Part shown: positions 14,249 through 19,756 of the stretch, in pieces
Layout: each line of letters starts with the position of its first letter
Numbering within the stretch: the stretch's first letter is position 1
IMG/VR virus record: IMGVR_UViG_3300034280_000758
Coordinates: 1 to 20,960 of that record
Length of the DNA: 20,960 bases
Strand: one strand, 5' to 3'
Source: a virus
Notes under the pieces: generated by a model
The model's input: only the letters and a program-made list of their open reading frames with translations
The model's database searches: none
Told to the model about the DNA's origin: nothing
Made by a program: the position numbers and the translations under genes

Positions 14249-14302
14249 TTCCCCGGCCAGCCCATGGGAAACCGTGGGTTGTGCGGGTAATCAAACCCGA
14301 AT
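14234..14302 (+). promoter_or_regulatory. Long hairpin with an alternative fold, element A
   Basis: The outer stem ATTCGGGTTT (14234-14243) pairs with AAACCCGAAT (14293-14302). The middle stem GATTCCCCG (14247-14255) pairs with CGGGTAATC (14284-14292) with one mismatch. The apical 10-bp stem (14258-14267 with 14272-14281) closes on a GAAA tetraloop. In an alternative fold CGGGT (14284-14288) pairs with ACCCG (14295-14299) around a 6-base loop. The stop codon of the upstream gene lies inside the element and the next ATG is 18 bases after it. There is no T-run, so it is not a standard terminator. It matches element B in design. Confidence 0.55.
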
Positions 14303-14319
14303 CAAAAGCATAAAATCCC

Positions 14320-14646
14320 ATGAAGCAAACCGTCACGTCCCATCAATTTGTCGACTCTTTCCGCGCCGCTGGCCGCGAGAGTCAATTTACCCGCGCCGCT
14401 CTGTTCGCTCTGTTCGACTATCTGGAATCTTACGAGGAAGATTGCGGAGTCGAACTCGAACTTGACCCTATCGGCATTTGCTGCGAGTGGGCGGAGCATC
14501 CGTCCGCACTGGCCGCTGCGAAAGAGTACGGTTTCGATGAGGTTTGCGGAGATGACGCGGACTGCGAACCGGAGGCTCTGGAGTGGCTCCGCAACCACAC
14601 GCAGGTTGTCGAATTCACCGGCGGCGTCGTTGTTCAGCAATTCTAA
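14320..14646 (+). CDS. Phage protein of a common uncharacterised family
   Basis: A 108-residue acidic protein. The order HQFVDSFRAAGRESQFTRAA, LFDYLESYEEDCGVELELD, ICCEW, EALEWLRNHTQVVEF and GGVVVQQF recalls a small family widespread in phages, for which I know no proven role. Two Cys pairs (ICC and a later Cys) and a block of acidic residues are visible. It follows element A and starts in the context aaatcccATG. An anti-defence or takeover role is only a guess. Confidence 0.7.
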   Translation: MKQTVTSHQFVDSFRAAGRESQFTRAALFALFDYLESYEEDCGVELELDPIGICCEWAEHPSALAAAKEYGFDEVCGDDADCEPEALEWLRNHTQVVEFTGGVVVQQF

Positions 14647-14664
14647 CCTATTCCCCGCGCATCC

Positions 14665-14997
14665 ATGAATCTCCAATCCATCATCTCCGAATTCCGCATC
14701 CTTGAATCCCAAGGCCTGGTCCGCCTCCGCGCGCTACCGGAAACTGAATCTTACTTTGACGTCTACGGCGAACCGGACTCCGCGCAGGAACGACAGGAAA
14801 TCATCGATCAAATCGAAAGCAGTGGTTGCTGGTTCGTTGTCTCCGAATTCTACGTGGACGGCTCCTGGCATCATGCGGACTCGGTTGGAATGTGCGTTGG
14901 TTATTCGGACGTCCTAGATCCTGCGGAAAACTGCTACATCGAAGGATTAATGGACTCCGCAGTCCGCGCCGCCGAATCAAGCAGCGTCGCGATTTGA
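14665..14997 (+). CDS. Small acidic protein of unknown function
   Basis: A 110-residue acidic protein with a helical start (LQSIISEFRILESQGLVRLR), a middle rich in Glu/Asp (ERQEIIDQIESSG), a beta segment (CWFVVSEFYVDGSWHHAD) and the end AENCYIEGLMDSAVRAAESS. I do not recognise a family. The stop lies inside element B. The start context is gcatccATG without a Shine-Dalgarno. Confidence 0.65.
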   Translation: MNLQSIISEFRILESQGLVRLRALPETESYFDVYGEPDSAQERQEIIDQIESSGCWFVVSEFYVDGSWHHADSVGMCVGYSDVLDPAENCYIEGLMDSAVRAAESSSVAI

Positions 14998-15056
14998 CCT
15001 ATCCTCCGCGCGCCATGCCGAAAGCCTGGTGCGAAAGGGTAGGCCAATCTATCCGC
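14991..15056 (+). promoter_or_regulatory. Long hairpin with an alternative fold, element B
   Basis: GATT (14991-14994) pairs with AATC (15046-15049); CCTATCC (14998-15004) pairs with GGGTAGG (15037-15043); and an apical 9-position stem (15010-15018 with 15024-15032, one mismatch) closes on CGAAA. The alternative is GGGTAG (15037-15042) with CTATCC (15049-15054). The upstream gene's TGA stop is inside the element, and the next ATG is 14 bases later. The layout is the same as element A although the bases differ. Confidence 0.5.
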
Positions 15057-15069
15057 AGCAATCAATCCA

Positions 15070-15669
15070 ATGAAAACCATTCACCAAGTCATCCAAGAAA
15101 TCCAATTCTTCGACCCTGCCGTCCGCGCATTTGACGCGCACGACCTGCCGCAATCCGTCCGCGCGTACCTGCACAACAAGTATTCCATGGATTCACGCCT
15201 GACGGAAGAGGAGCAGCAATTGATCGAAGTCTCATTCGAACCGTTCGCCGATAATCTGCGCGAAACTTTTCAAGATGACCCACGACCGGACGCTACGCGC
15301 TTCTATCTTTTTGACGACCTCAGCCTGTACATCCGCACCAATGCCGGACCGGAATTATGGGCCGACGCGCAGGTGTTTGTCGTGGAGCGAATTCTGCCAG
15401 CTATGCGCCTGACGCGCCTGGAGGCTGATTTGATGCGCGAAATCGGAATGGACGAGCAGGTGTCGGAGGTTCGCGACGACTTTTTCTCCTCCTTCGCGTA
15501 TGTTCTCCACCGCGACTGCGGCATCCCGCATTGCGACGCGCGCGAGCATTGGAACGCCTATTCGCGCCAGCTATCGGATTCCGCGTGCGAGTCAATCGTC
15601 CTGGGCGGCTCCGAATCAGGCCGCGCGGAAGGCATTCGTTTCGCGTCCGAATACACCACCAACGCCTGA
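15070..15669 (+). CDS. 199-residue protein of unknown function
   Basis: The largest of the small-gene group. It is helical and acidic, with segments VIQEIQFFDPAVRAFDA, LTEEEQQLIEVSFEPFADN, LWADAQVFVVERILPAM, a helix rich in Arg/Leu (RLTRLEADLMREIGMDEQV), then HRDCGIPHCDAREHWNAYSR, where Cys and His are close together. A metal site is possible but not shown. It begins right after element B, in the context aatccaATG. No family recognised. Confidence 0.65.
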   Translation: MKTIHQVIQEIQFFDPAVRAFDAHDLPQSVRAYLHNKYSMDSRLTEEEQQLIEVSFEPFADNLRETFQDDPRPDATRFYLFDDLSLYIRTNAGPELWADAQVFVVERILPAMRLTRLEADLMREIGMDEQVSEVRDDFFSSFAYVLHRDCGIPHCDAREHWNAYSRQLSDSACESIVLGGSESGRAEGIRFASEYTTNA

Positions 15670-15676
15670 AAACACC

Positions 15677-15997
15677 ATGAAATCCCAATTCACCCCCGCC
15701 CCTTGGCTTGTCCGATTCGAAGAGGATCGATTCGATTCGAAACTGTCTGTCCTTGAGGTCATCGATGGAAGCGAGGCGTCATTAAATCATCCGCAGGGCG
15801 AGCTTGTCCTTGCGCGAGTCAATGTCAGCGCGTTTGCGCCGCACATGGATGAGCCGCTTACCAACGCCCATTTAATCGCCTCCGCCCCCGATCTTCTCTC
15901 CGCGCTGGAACGTCTCACGCATCCAATGGCCGACGACGACGACCTGGACTACGCGCGCGAGGTAATCAGGAAGGCGAAAAGGGGAGGCCAGCCATGA
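15677..15997 (+). CDS. Phage protein with NAHLIASAPDLLSALE motif
   Basis: A 106-residue protein starting at 15677, seven bases after the previous stop. It starts KSQFTPAPW and later has NAHLIASAPDLLSALERL, a pair found together in many short phage and prophage proteins whose role is unknown to me. The end is acidic (DDDDLDY), then basic (IRKAKRG). It overlaps the next gene by 4 bases. Confidence 0.75.
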   Translation: MKSQFTPAPWLVRFEEDRFDSKLSVLEVIDGSEASLNHPQGELVLARVNVSAFAPHMDEPLTNAHLIASAPDLLSALERLTHPMADDDDLDYAREVIRKAKRGGQP

Positions 15998-16185
15998 AGA
16001 AACACATTCACAAACCAAGGACATTTATCACTCGCTGTTTTGCTGGTCCGGTCGAATCCGACAAACCGAATCCCCGCGCGCACGGCTGGGCGACGGTCAA
16101 GCAAGTCTGCCCTTGCGGCGCATGGCGCATGGTCAACGTGAACCAAGGGCAAAAGGAAACCGGACATTGGCAAACCGAGCAGTAA
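15994..16185 (+). CDS. 63-residue basic protein with CPCG motif
   Basis: It starts in an ATGA overlap, with a strong Shine-Dalgarno GGGGAGG eight bases upstream, one of the very few in the window. The product is basic, has His residues early (HIHKP) and Cys at 15, 39 and 41 (VCPCGAW), suggesting a small metal-binding fold. The C-terminus NQGQKETGHWQTEQ is polar. Function unknown. Confidence 0.6.
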   Translation: MKKHIHKPRTFITRCFAGPVESDKPNPRAHGWATVKQVCPCGAWRMVNVNQGQKETGHWQTEQ

Positions 16186-16219
16186 ATCCAACGAAAACTA
16201 CGCAAAACCGCATCAAATC

Positions 16220-16597
16220 ATGCATCCATTGCTCTTATCCGCTCTCATTCAGGTCGAATCAAACGGAAACGATCATGCGCGCGGCAAACACGGCGAACTC
16301 GGCGCGTTGCAGATTAAGTCGATCATGGTCCGCGACGTGAATCGGATCATGGGGACGCACTACGCGCACGCGCAGGTAACCAATCGGGCCATCTCAATCT
16401 TCATCGCGGAGTCCTATTTCTCGCATTACGGCAAACACCTCAGCGACGAAAGTCTCGCTCGACTCTGGCAAGGTGGGCCAAAAGCCCTTAAAAGATCGTC
16501 CACGCGCGCCTATGGCCGGAGGGTCATGCGCGAGCTTGAGAAACAAACCGCCAAAGAATCCTTGCAAGTTGCGACTCGAAACGAAACTCGACAGTAA
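16220..16597 (+). CDS. Small lytic transglycosylase-like (SLT) protein
   Basis: A 125-residue protein with the core of the SLT/goose-lysozyme-like fold: ALIQVESNG with the catalytic Glu at residue 13, GALQI at 28-32, a helical block with Tyr/His (IFIAESYFSHYGKHL) and LARLWQGGPKAL, matching the usual A-xx-W/Y-N-GGP block. The family cleaves peptidoglycan between MurNAc and GlcNAc. There is no signal peptide. It could be the endolysin, acting with the holin-like genes far away on the other strand, or a virion-associated entry enzyme. The family is usually longer, so this is a compact version. Confidence 0.75.
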   Translation: MHPLLLSALIQVESNGNDHARGKHGELGALQIKSIMVRDVNRIMGTHYAHAQVTNRAISIFIAESYFSHYGKHLSDESLARLWQGGPKALKRSSTRAYGRRVMRELEKQTAKESLQVATRNETRQ

Positions 16598-16636
16598 AAA
16601 CCCTGCTTTCACCGGACGGTAAAACAACAGAAACCA

Positions 16637-16870
16637 ATGAAACTAACCATCCAATCCCGCGACAACGCCCAAACGATTGTCGATCTATTCAACGCAATCA
16701 TCAACGGCGAGTGCGAGACGCCAGGCGTCACCCCGCTCTCGATCTACGACGACGACCGGCATATCTGCTCCCTCATAGACGCGGACGGCCATCAGATCCT
16801 TGAACTGATCATCGAACGCGAGATTGGCGACAAATTGGTTCAAACCGGAGAACCGGAGACGTTGCAATGA
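16637..16870 (+). CDS. 77-residue protein of unknown function
   Basis: It is acidic, with an amphipathic helix NAQTIVDLFNAIINGE and two strands (PLSIYDDDRHICSLID, HQILELIIEREIG). The start context is gaaaccaATG. It overlaps the next gene by 4 bases, which indicates coupling. No family recognised. Confidence 0.6.
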   Translation: MKLTIQSRDNAQTIVDLFNAIINGECETPGVTPLSIYDDDRHICSLIDADGHQILELIIEREIGDKLVQTGEPETLQ

Positions 16871-17172
16871 TCGACAAAAAAACATTTTACCAAAACCTAT
16901 CCGAAAAGGTCCTTGTGCAGGCTAGTACGATGCCGCTTAAGGAGTTGATCGAGAATCTCGAATCACTCGCGCACATGATGCATTCACCAATGCTCCGCGA
17001 GGCGGCGAACCGGCTTCGCAACGCTGATTGCGCGGCGACAATACTGGAGGATTCGCTTTTCTACGCGCGGATGTACCGCGACACGACGAGCGAGGGCGAT
17101 AATCGGCGGAGAATGCTGATCGACGATGCGGAGACGGTTTGCTCGATAATCCGAAAGGGAGGGTGCCAATGA
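16867..17172 (+). CDS. 101-residue helical protein of unknown function
   Basis: The start overlaps the previous stop (ATGA). It is helical throughout (FYQNLSEKVLVQASTMPLKE, then LIENLESLAHMMH, MLREAANRLRNA, ILEDSLFYARMYRD), ending in RKGGCQ. Cys residues are spaced along it (near 54, 91, 100). It overlaps the next gene by 4 bases. It has no membrane segment and no recognised family. Confidence 0.6.
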   Translation: MIDKKTFYQNLSEKVLVQASTMPLKELIENLESLAHMMHSPMLREAANRLRNADCAATILEDSLFYARMYRDTTSEGDNRRRMLIDDAETVCSIIRKGGCQ

Positions 17173-17414
17173 TCCGTAATCAATTCGCCCCGCCAAAATT
17201 CAAGATCCAGATCAGCGGCGCGATTGGCTGGTCCGACATGAAGGAGAAGGTCGTCAGCTACCAGACGGTCGAATTCTCCACGCGCAAGGAGGCGGATCGA
17301 GCGGCCAAGGAGCTGAACCCCGGCGAGTACACGCAAGGTCGGATTCGGGTCGTCCCGTTCGAGATGGCGGAGGACTACGATGTTTATCCGGTGGTGGAGC
17401 GGGTGAAAGCATGA
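17169..17414 (+). CDS. 81-residue protein of unknown function
   Basis: The start at 17169 (ATGA overlap) is supported by a clear Shine-Dalgarno GGGAGGG just upstream. It is a beta-rich small protein: FKIQISGAIGWSD, KVVSYQTVEFSTRKEADRAA and a C-terminal YDVYPVVERVKA. The block TVEFSTRKEADRAAKEL is typical of small phage proteins with a strand followed by a helix. It overlaps both the next frame at 17411 (4 bases) and lies just before the methylase gene. Confidence 0.6.
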   Translation: MIRNQFAPPKFKIQISGAIGWSDMKEKVVSYQTVEFSTRKEADRAAKELNPGEYTQGRIRVVPFEMAEDYDVYPVVERVKA

Positions 17415-18265
17415 AGCCATGCATCATCATTCTCCCATCATCCCTTACGTCAGTCTTTGCTCAGGATACGAGGGCATCGGCCTTGGACTCCAACGCTGTA
17501 TCCCAAATCTTCGAACAGTCGCTTACTGCGAGAGGGAAGCATTTGCCATCGCGAACCTGGTTGCGAAAATGGAAAACGGACTCCTGGATTCAGCCCCTAT
17601 TTTCGCGGACGTTCGAACTTTCCCCTGGAGCAGCTTCACTCGACTCATGGCTGGCGGGATTCTCTCATTCGGTTGGCCATGTCAGCCTGTCAGTGTCGCT
17701 GGACAGCGAAAAGCGGTCGATGACGAGCGGTGGTTGTTCGACATCATTGCAGATGGAATCGCCATCATGCAGCCGGGAATGCTCTTCGCCGAAAACGTTG
17801 AAGGATTGCTCACCGCGCGAATGCCAGACGGTTCTAGCGTTTTCGGACACTGCATCGAGAGATTGGAAAGCCTTCATTACCGGGTTACGGCAGGCATATT
17901 CAGCGCGTCTGAAGTCGGCGCACCGCACCAGCGGAAGCGAATCTTCATCCTGGCCAACCGCATCGGCGCGGGATGGGAAGGATTCACCGGGAGCATGGAT
18001 GTATGCGGTGGCGGATCGGAATCGGGAGGATCAGTTGGCCAGAAAGGTTTACGCGGTCGAGTTTGGCCGAGTCGTCCTGACGAACACCGTTTCGCATGGG
18101 AGCCACCCCGTGTCATCGACATCTCGCCTGAATGCTCGCTGGGTCGAGACATTGATGGGAGTTCCGGTCGGCTGGACTATGCCGAGCTGTGCGTCACCTG
18201 TGACAATAGAACGGATGAACTCCGACTCCTCGGTAACGGTGTTGTCCCAGCAACCGCCGAGCTAG
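17411..18265 (+). CDS. Overlapping second-frame ORF across the methylase gene
   Basis: A 284-codon frame, open for the full methylase length in the +1-shifted frame. Its ATG forms an ATGA overlap with the upstream stop, the same coupling used by confirmed genes here. The product is Ser/Arg/Trp-rich, with WLRKWKTDSW near residue 50, RLKSAHRTSGSESSSW around 165-180 and LNARWVETLMGVPVGWT at 240-256. I recall similar blocks in unannotated phage proteins, but most are exactly the shifted reading of conserved methylase blocks, so their recurrence could follow from methylase conservation alone. It may be a real overprinted protein, a spurious frame, or both in part. No function is known. Confidence 0.4.
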   Translation: MKPCIIILPSSLTSVFAQDTRASALDSNAVSQIFEQSLTARGKHLPSRTWLRKWKTDSWIQPLFSRTFELSPGAASLDSWLAGFSHSVGHVSLSVSLDSEKRSMTSGGCSTSLQMESPSCSRECSSPKTLKDCSPRECQTVLAFSDTASRDWKAFITGLRQAYSARLKSAHRTSGSESSSWPTASARDGKDSPGAWMYAVADRNREDQLARKVYAVEFGRVVLTNTVSHGSHPVSSTSRLNARWVETLMGVPVGWTMPSCASPVTIERMNSDSSVTVLSQQPPS

Positions 18266-18303
18266 CGTATCGAACACTTGCGCGAGAACTTTTCGCCGCG
18301 TAG
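17419..18303 (+). CDS. Cytosine-5 DNA methyltransferase (Dcm type)
   Basis: A 294-residue protein with the family motifs in order: SLCSGYEGIGLGL (motif I, SAM binding, 12-24), an acidic motif II-like CERE (37-40), GWPCQP (motif IV, catalytic Cys88), ENVEG (motif VI, 125-129), QRKRIF (motif VIII, 171-176) and GNGVVP (motif X, 272-277). It transfers a methyl group to C5 of cytosine in a specific DNA sequence. The region between VIII and X, where the target-recognition domain lies, is short. There is no restriction partner beside it, so it is probably orphan: self-protection of phage DNA against host restriction, or regulation. The start is 8 bases after the ATG of the overlapping frame. Confidence 0.93.
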   Translation: MHHHSPIIPYVSLCSGYEGIGLGLQRCIPNLRTVAYCEREAFAIANLVAKMENGLLDSAPIFADVRTFPWSSFTRLMAGGILSFGWPCQPVSVAGQRKAVDDERWLFDIIADGIAIMQPGMLFAENVEGLLTARMPDGSSVFGHCIERLESLHYRVTAGIFSASEVGAPHQRKRIFILANRIGAGWEGFTGSMDVCGGGSESGGSVGQKGLRGRVWPSRPDEHRFAWEPPRVIDISPECSLGRDIDGSSGRLDYAELCVTCDNRTDELRLLGNGVVPATAELAYRTLARELFAA

Positions 18304-18428
18304 AAAGTTAGATGTCCCGTCGGCCACCAATCCGCAGTCAAAACTAGGTCGTCCGACCGATTCGATTCTAGCGCACCCAAACCTATGTCCGCTGTCATCA
18401 CACCATCCAGCAATCAAAACGCATCAGC

Positions 18429-18558
18429 GCGTCGTTTAGAGCGTTTGCGCGGCATTCAAGTCGAGCGATTGAGCGACGCATCTTCATCTTTTTCATCCCG
18501 AACGGTTGCGACACCGCCCTCAAAGGCGGGGAGCAAGCATACCGTTTTCGGGATGAAA
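18429..18558 (+). ncRNA. Candidate structured RNA of two stem-loops
   Basis: Stem-loop 1 pairs 18429-18437 with 18471-18479 (9 bp, two G-U). Stem-loop 2 pairs TTTCATCCCGA (18491-18501) with TCGGGATGAAA (18548-18558), 11 bp perfect, then ACGGT/ACCGT (18502-18506 with 18541-18545), then TGC/GCA, then CCGCC/GGCGG (18514-18518 with 18525-18529) around a 6-base loop. The long, nested pairing is far above what chance gives in coding DNA. It ends at the terminator, as a small-RNA gene would. No known family matched. Confidence 0.4.
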
Positions 18559-18600
18559 CCACCCCTCCTTGGGTTTTTAATCCCAAGGGGGGTTTCATTT
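18555..18600 (+). terminator. Terminator hairpin after the structured stretch
   Basis: CCTTGGG (18567-18573) pairs with CCCAAGG (18582-18588) around TTTTTAAT, extended through a bulged T by CCCC/GGGG, and the flanking GAAA can pair with TTTC. It is followed by TTTCATTTT. The GAAA at 18555-18558 is shared with the preceding stem-loop, so the two hairpins compete for it. It would close the transcript coming from the methylase gene or a small RNA. Confidence 0.65.
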
Positions 18601-18621
18601 TAGTGAAATAGATAACGTGTG

Positions 18622-18680
18622 TAGCTAACCGTGGAAGAGTTGAATCTAACCGAGAAAATGGAAATCTAACTACTGGACCT
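18622..18680. repeat. Three phased CTAAC repeats (iteron-like)
   Basis: CTAAC begins at 18625, 18646 and 18666, so the spacing is 21 and 20 bases, about two DNA helix turns. The first two copies share the longer block CTAACCG(A/T)G. Such phasing places sites on one face of the helix, as in repressor or replication-initiator binding arrays. TTGACA at 18680-18685 follows directly and would be a perfect -35 box, although no clear -10 is seen at the right distance. Confidence 0.5.
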
Positions 18681-18718
18681 TGACAAGGGTCGGTATGAAC
18701 CGCAGACTAGAGTTCGTT

Positions 18719-19285
18719 ATGAGCTATTTGCCATCAGGAAAAACACCAAGAACGATGTTCAGCCAGATGCCACCAAAGCGGCATGATCTGGACCCGAGTA
18801 AGTCGGAAGTTCTGGCCTACATCGGCCAGGAGATGGGTTGCGACTTGGCGGCGGCGATACGGGCGTTCAATTCGATGCGGCATCCGAAGTGTCGGGTGCT
18901 GGTGTTCGACAAGATTGAGCGGCAGTGGAAGGGTTGCGAGTTTCGGCCAGCCGACGCTGAGACAAGCGAGTTGTCGATCATCCGTGAGCATCGCGCTTTT
19001 GAGCGGCAGTTGGCCGTTTTGAAGTCAACTGTGCGCCGGTTGCAAGATGATGTTGAAGGCCTCAAGCGGAAGGTTGCGAAGCGAAGCAAGGGCAAGAGGG
19101 GCGATGATAGGAAGGCCGATGAACCGCATGAGGAGCAGGCAACAAAACCTGTGGCCGACACATCCATCGACGACCTGCTCGCCAAGTTCCGCAATCTTTC
19201 CGAAATCGACGAGAAACCAAGCAAAACTAAGCGCCAGCAACCAGAGAACACGATTGAATCGATGGTTGCCCAGGCATGGAGCTGA
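18719..19285 (+). CDS. Coiled-coil protein of unknown function
   Basis: A 188-residue protein from the ATG at 18719; ATG 18695 and TTG 18680 in the same frame are alternatives. The N-terminal part (KSEVLAYIGQEMGCDLAAAI, then RVLVFDKIERQWKGCEFRP) looks like a small globular domain. A charged coiled coil (HRAFERQLAVLKSTVRRLQD, then DVEGLKRKVAKRSKGKRG) follows, then an acidic/Lys-rich linker and SIDDLLAKFRNLSEI. It lies right after the phased repeats and before the recombination genes, so a role in DNA replication or its control is plausible but unproven. Confidence 0.6.
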   Translation: MSYLPSGKTPRTMFSQMPPKRHDLDPSKSEVLAYIGQEMGCDLAAAIRAFNSMRHPKCRVLVFDKIERQWKGCEFRPADAETSELSIIREHRAFERQLAVLKSTVRRLQDDVEGLKRKVAKRSKGKRGDDRKADEPHEEQATKPVADTSIDDLLAKFRNLSEIDEKPSKTKRQQPENTIESMVAQAWS

Positions 19286-19358
19286 AAATAATTCTGAAAA
19301 CCCTCTTGCAACGACTTGAGACGACTGCAACACTACGTCCGCAACGATGACAATTTTT

Positions 19359-19441
19359 TGGCAACTGGGCATAGAGCGCGTCGAGGTGGCGCGACAGGGC
19401 TTTATTGGATTTTCTGCCCGTGATTGAACACCCAGTTGCCA
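19359..19441. repeat. 11-bp perfect inverted repeat around a TTG start
   Basis: TGGCAACTGGG (19359-19369) and CCCAGTTGCCA (19431-19441) are perfect inverted copies 61 bases apart. The start of the helix-turn-helix gene (19424) lies between them, and a second in-frame TTG (19436) lies inside the right arm. As DNA it could be a paired operator; as RNA the arms could pair and hide the start region. Confidence 0.5.
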
Positions 19442-19756
19442 TCCCCCTTTTCAAACTTGAAAGTCTACACCGCCAAAGCCACAGCAGCGATGCTTCAAAT
19501 CTGCACCGAGACGCTAAGGCGAATCGTTCGCAATGACGGCATCCAGCACAGGAGAATTGGCCGACGAATCCTTTTCACCGAGTCCGACATCGCGGCGATT
19601 CTTGAGAGTCGCGCAATGACCGGAGCCGTGAATCCGTACGCAAGCAAGAAACCAAAACAGCAGAACAACGAGAATACAAATGAGCAGCAACCTACAAACC
19701 AACCTGACGGTAGCAGTGCCGTCTCAAACGCAATCGCTGGCAACGACCAGCACTGA
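19424..19756 (+). CDS. Helix-turn-helix (HTH_17/excisionase-like) DNA-binding protein
   Basis: A 110-residue frame. Residues 14-61 form a MerR/excisionase-type winged helix: VYTAKATAAMLQICTETLRR, then HRRIGRRILFTESDIAAIL, with the usual helix, turn, recognition helix and wing. The rest (KKPKQQNNENTNEQQPTNQP) is polar and disordered. A stop (TGA at 19421) sits directly before the frame and the first ATG falls inside the domain, so initiation must be at a non-ATG codon, most likely TTG at 19424 or 19436. It overlaps the RecT start by 77 bases. Regulator of recombination genes or an excision-type factor; no integrase is visible. Confidence 0.7.
   Translation: MNTQLPSPFSNLKVYTAKATAAMLQICTETLRRIVRNDGIQHRRIGRRILFTESDIAAILESRAMTGAVNPYASKKPKQQNNENTNEQQPTNQPDGSSAVSNAIAGNDQH

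Larger units (their letters stand above)
18304..18718. other. Gene-free structured stretch
   Basis: About 415 bases without a supported gene. In order it holds: an inverted repeat GGTCG-TC-CGACC (18347-18358); three successive stem-loops (18429-18479, 18491-18558, 18555-18596), the last a terminator; and three phased CTAAC repeats (18622-18670). Frames here run through the hairpins and look unlike proteins. It could carry a small RNA, an operator array or a replication origin; none is proven. Confidence 0.6.

Noticed and set aside
14261-14303. tRNA-like appearance of the hairpins before 14320
   Set aside because: There is no anticodon arm, no TTCRA-type loop and no acceptor stem; the long hairpin explains the pairing better.
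17457-17723. Third open frame of 88 codons within the methylase locus
   Set aside because: Short, no coupling to neighbours, no domain character; unlike the 284-codon second frame it is within chance expectation.
18385-18603. 72-codon plus-strand frame after the methylase gene
   Set aside because: It reads straight through the stem-loops and the terminator; the translation is Ser-rich and unlike a folded protein.
18817-19311. 164-codon minus-strand frame antisense to the coiled-coil gene
   Set aside because: Cys/Ser-rich antisense translation, explained by the codon bias of the plus-strand gene.
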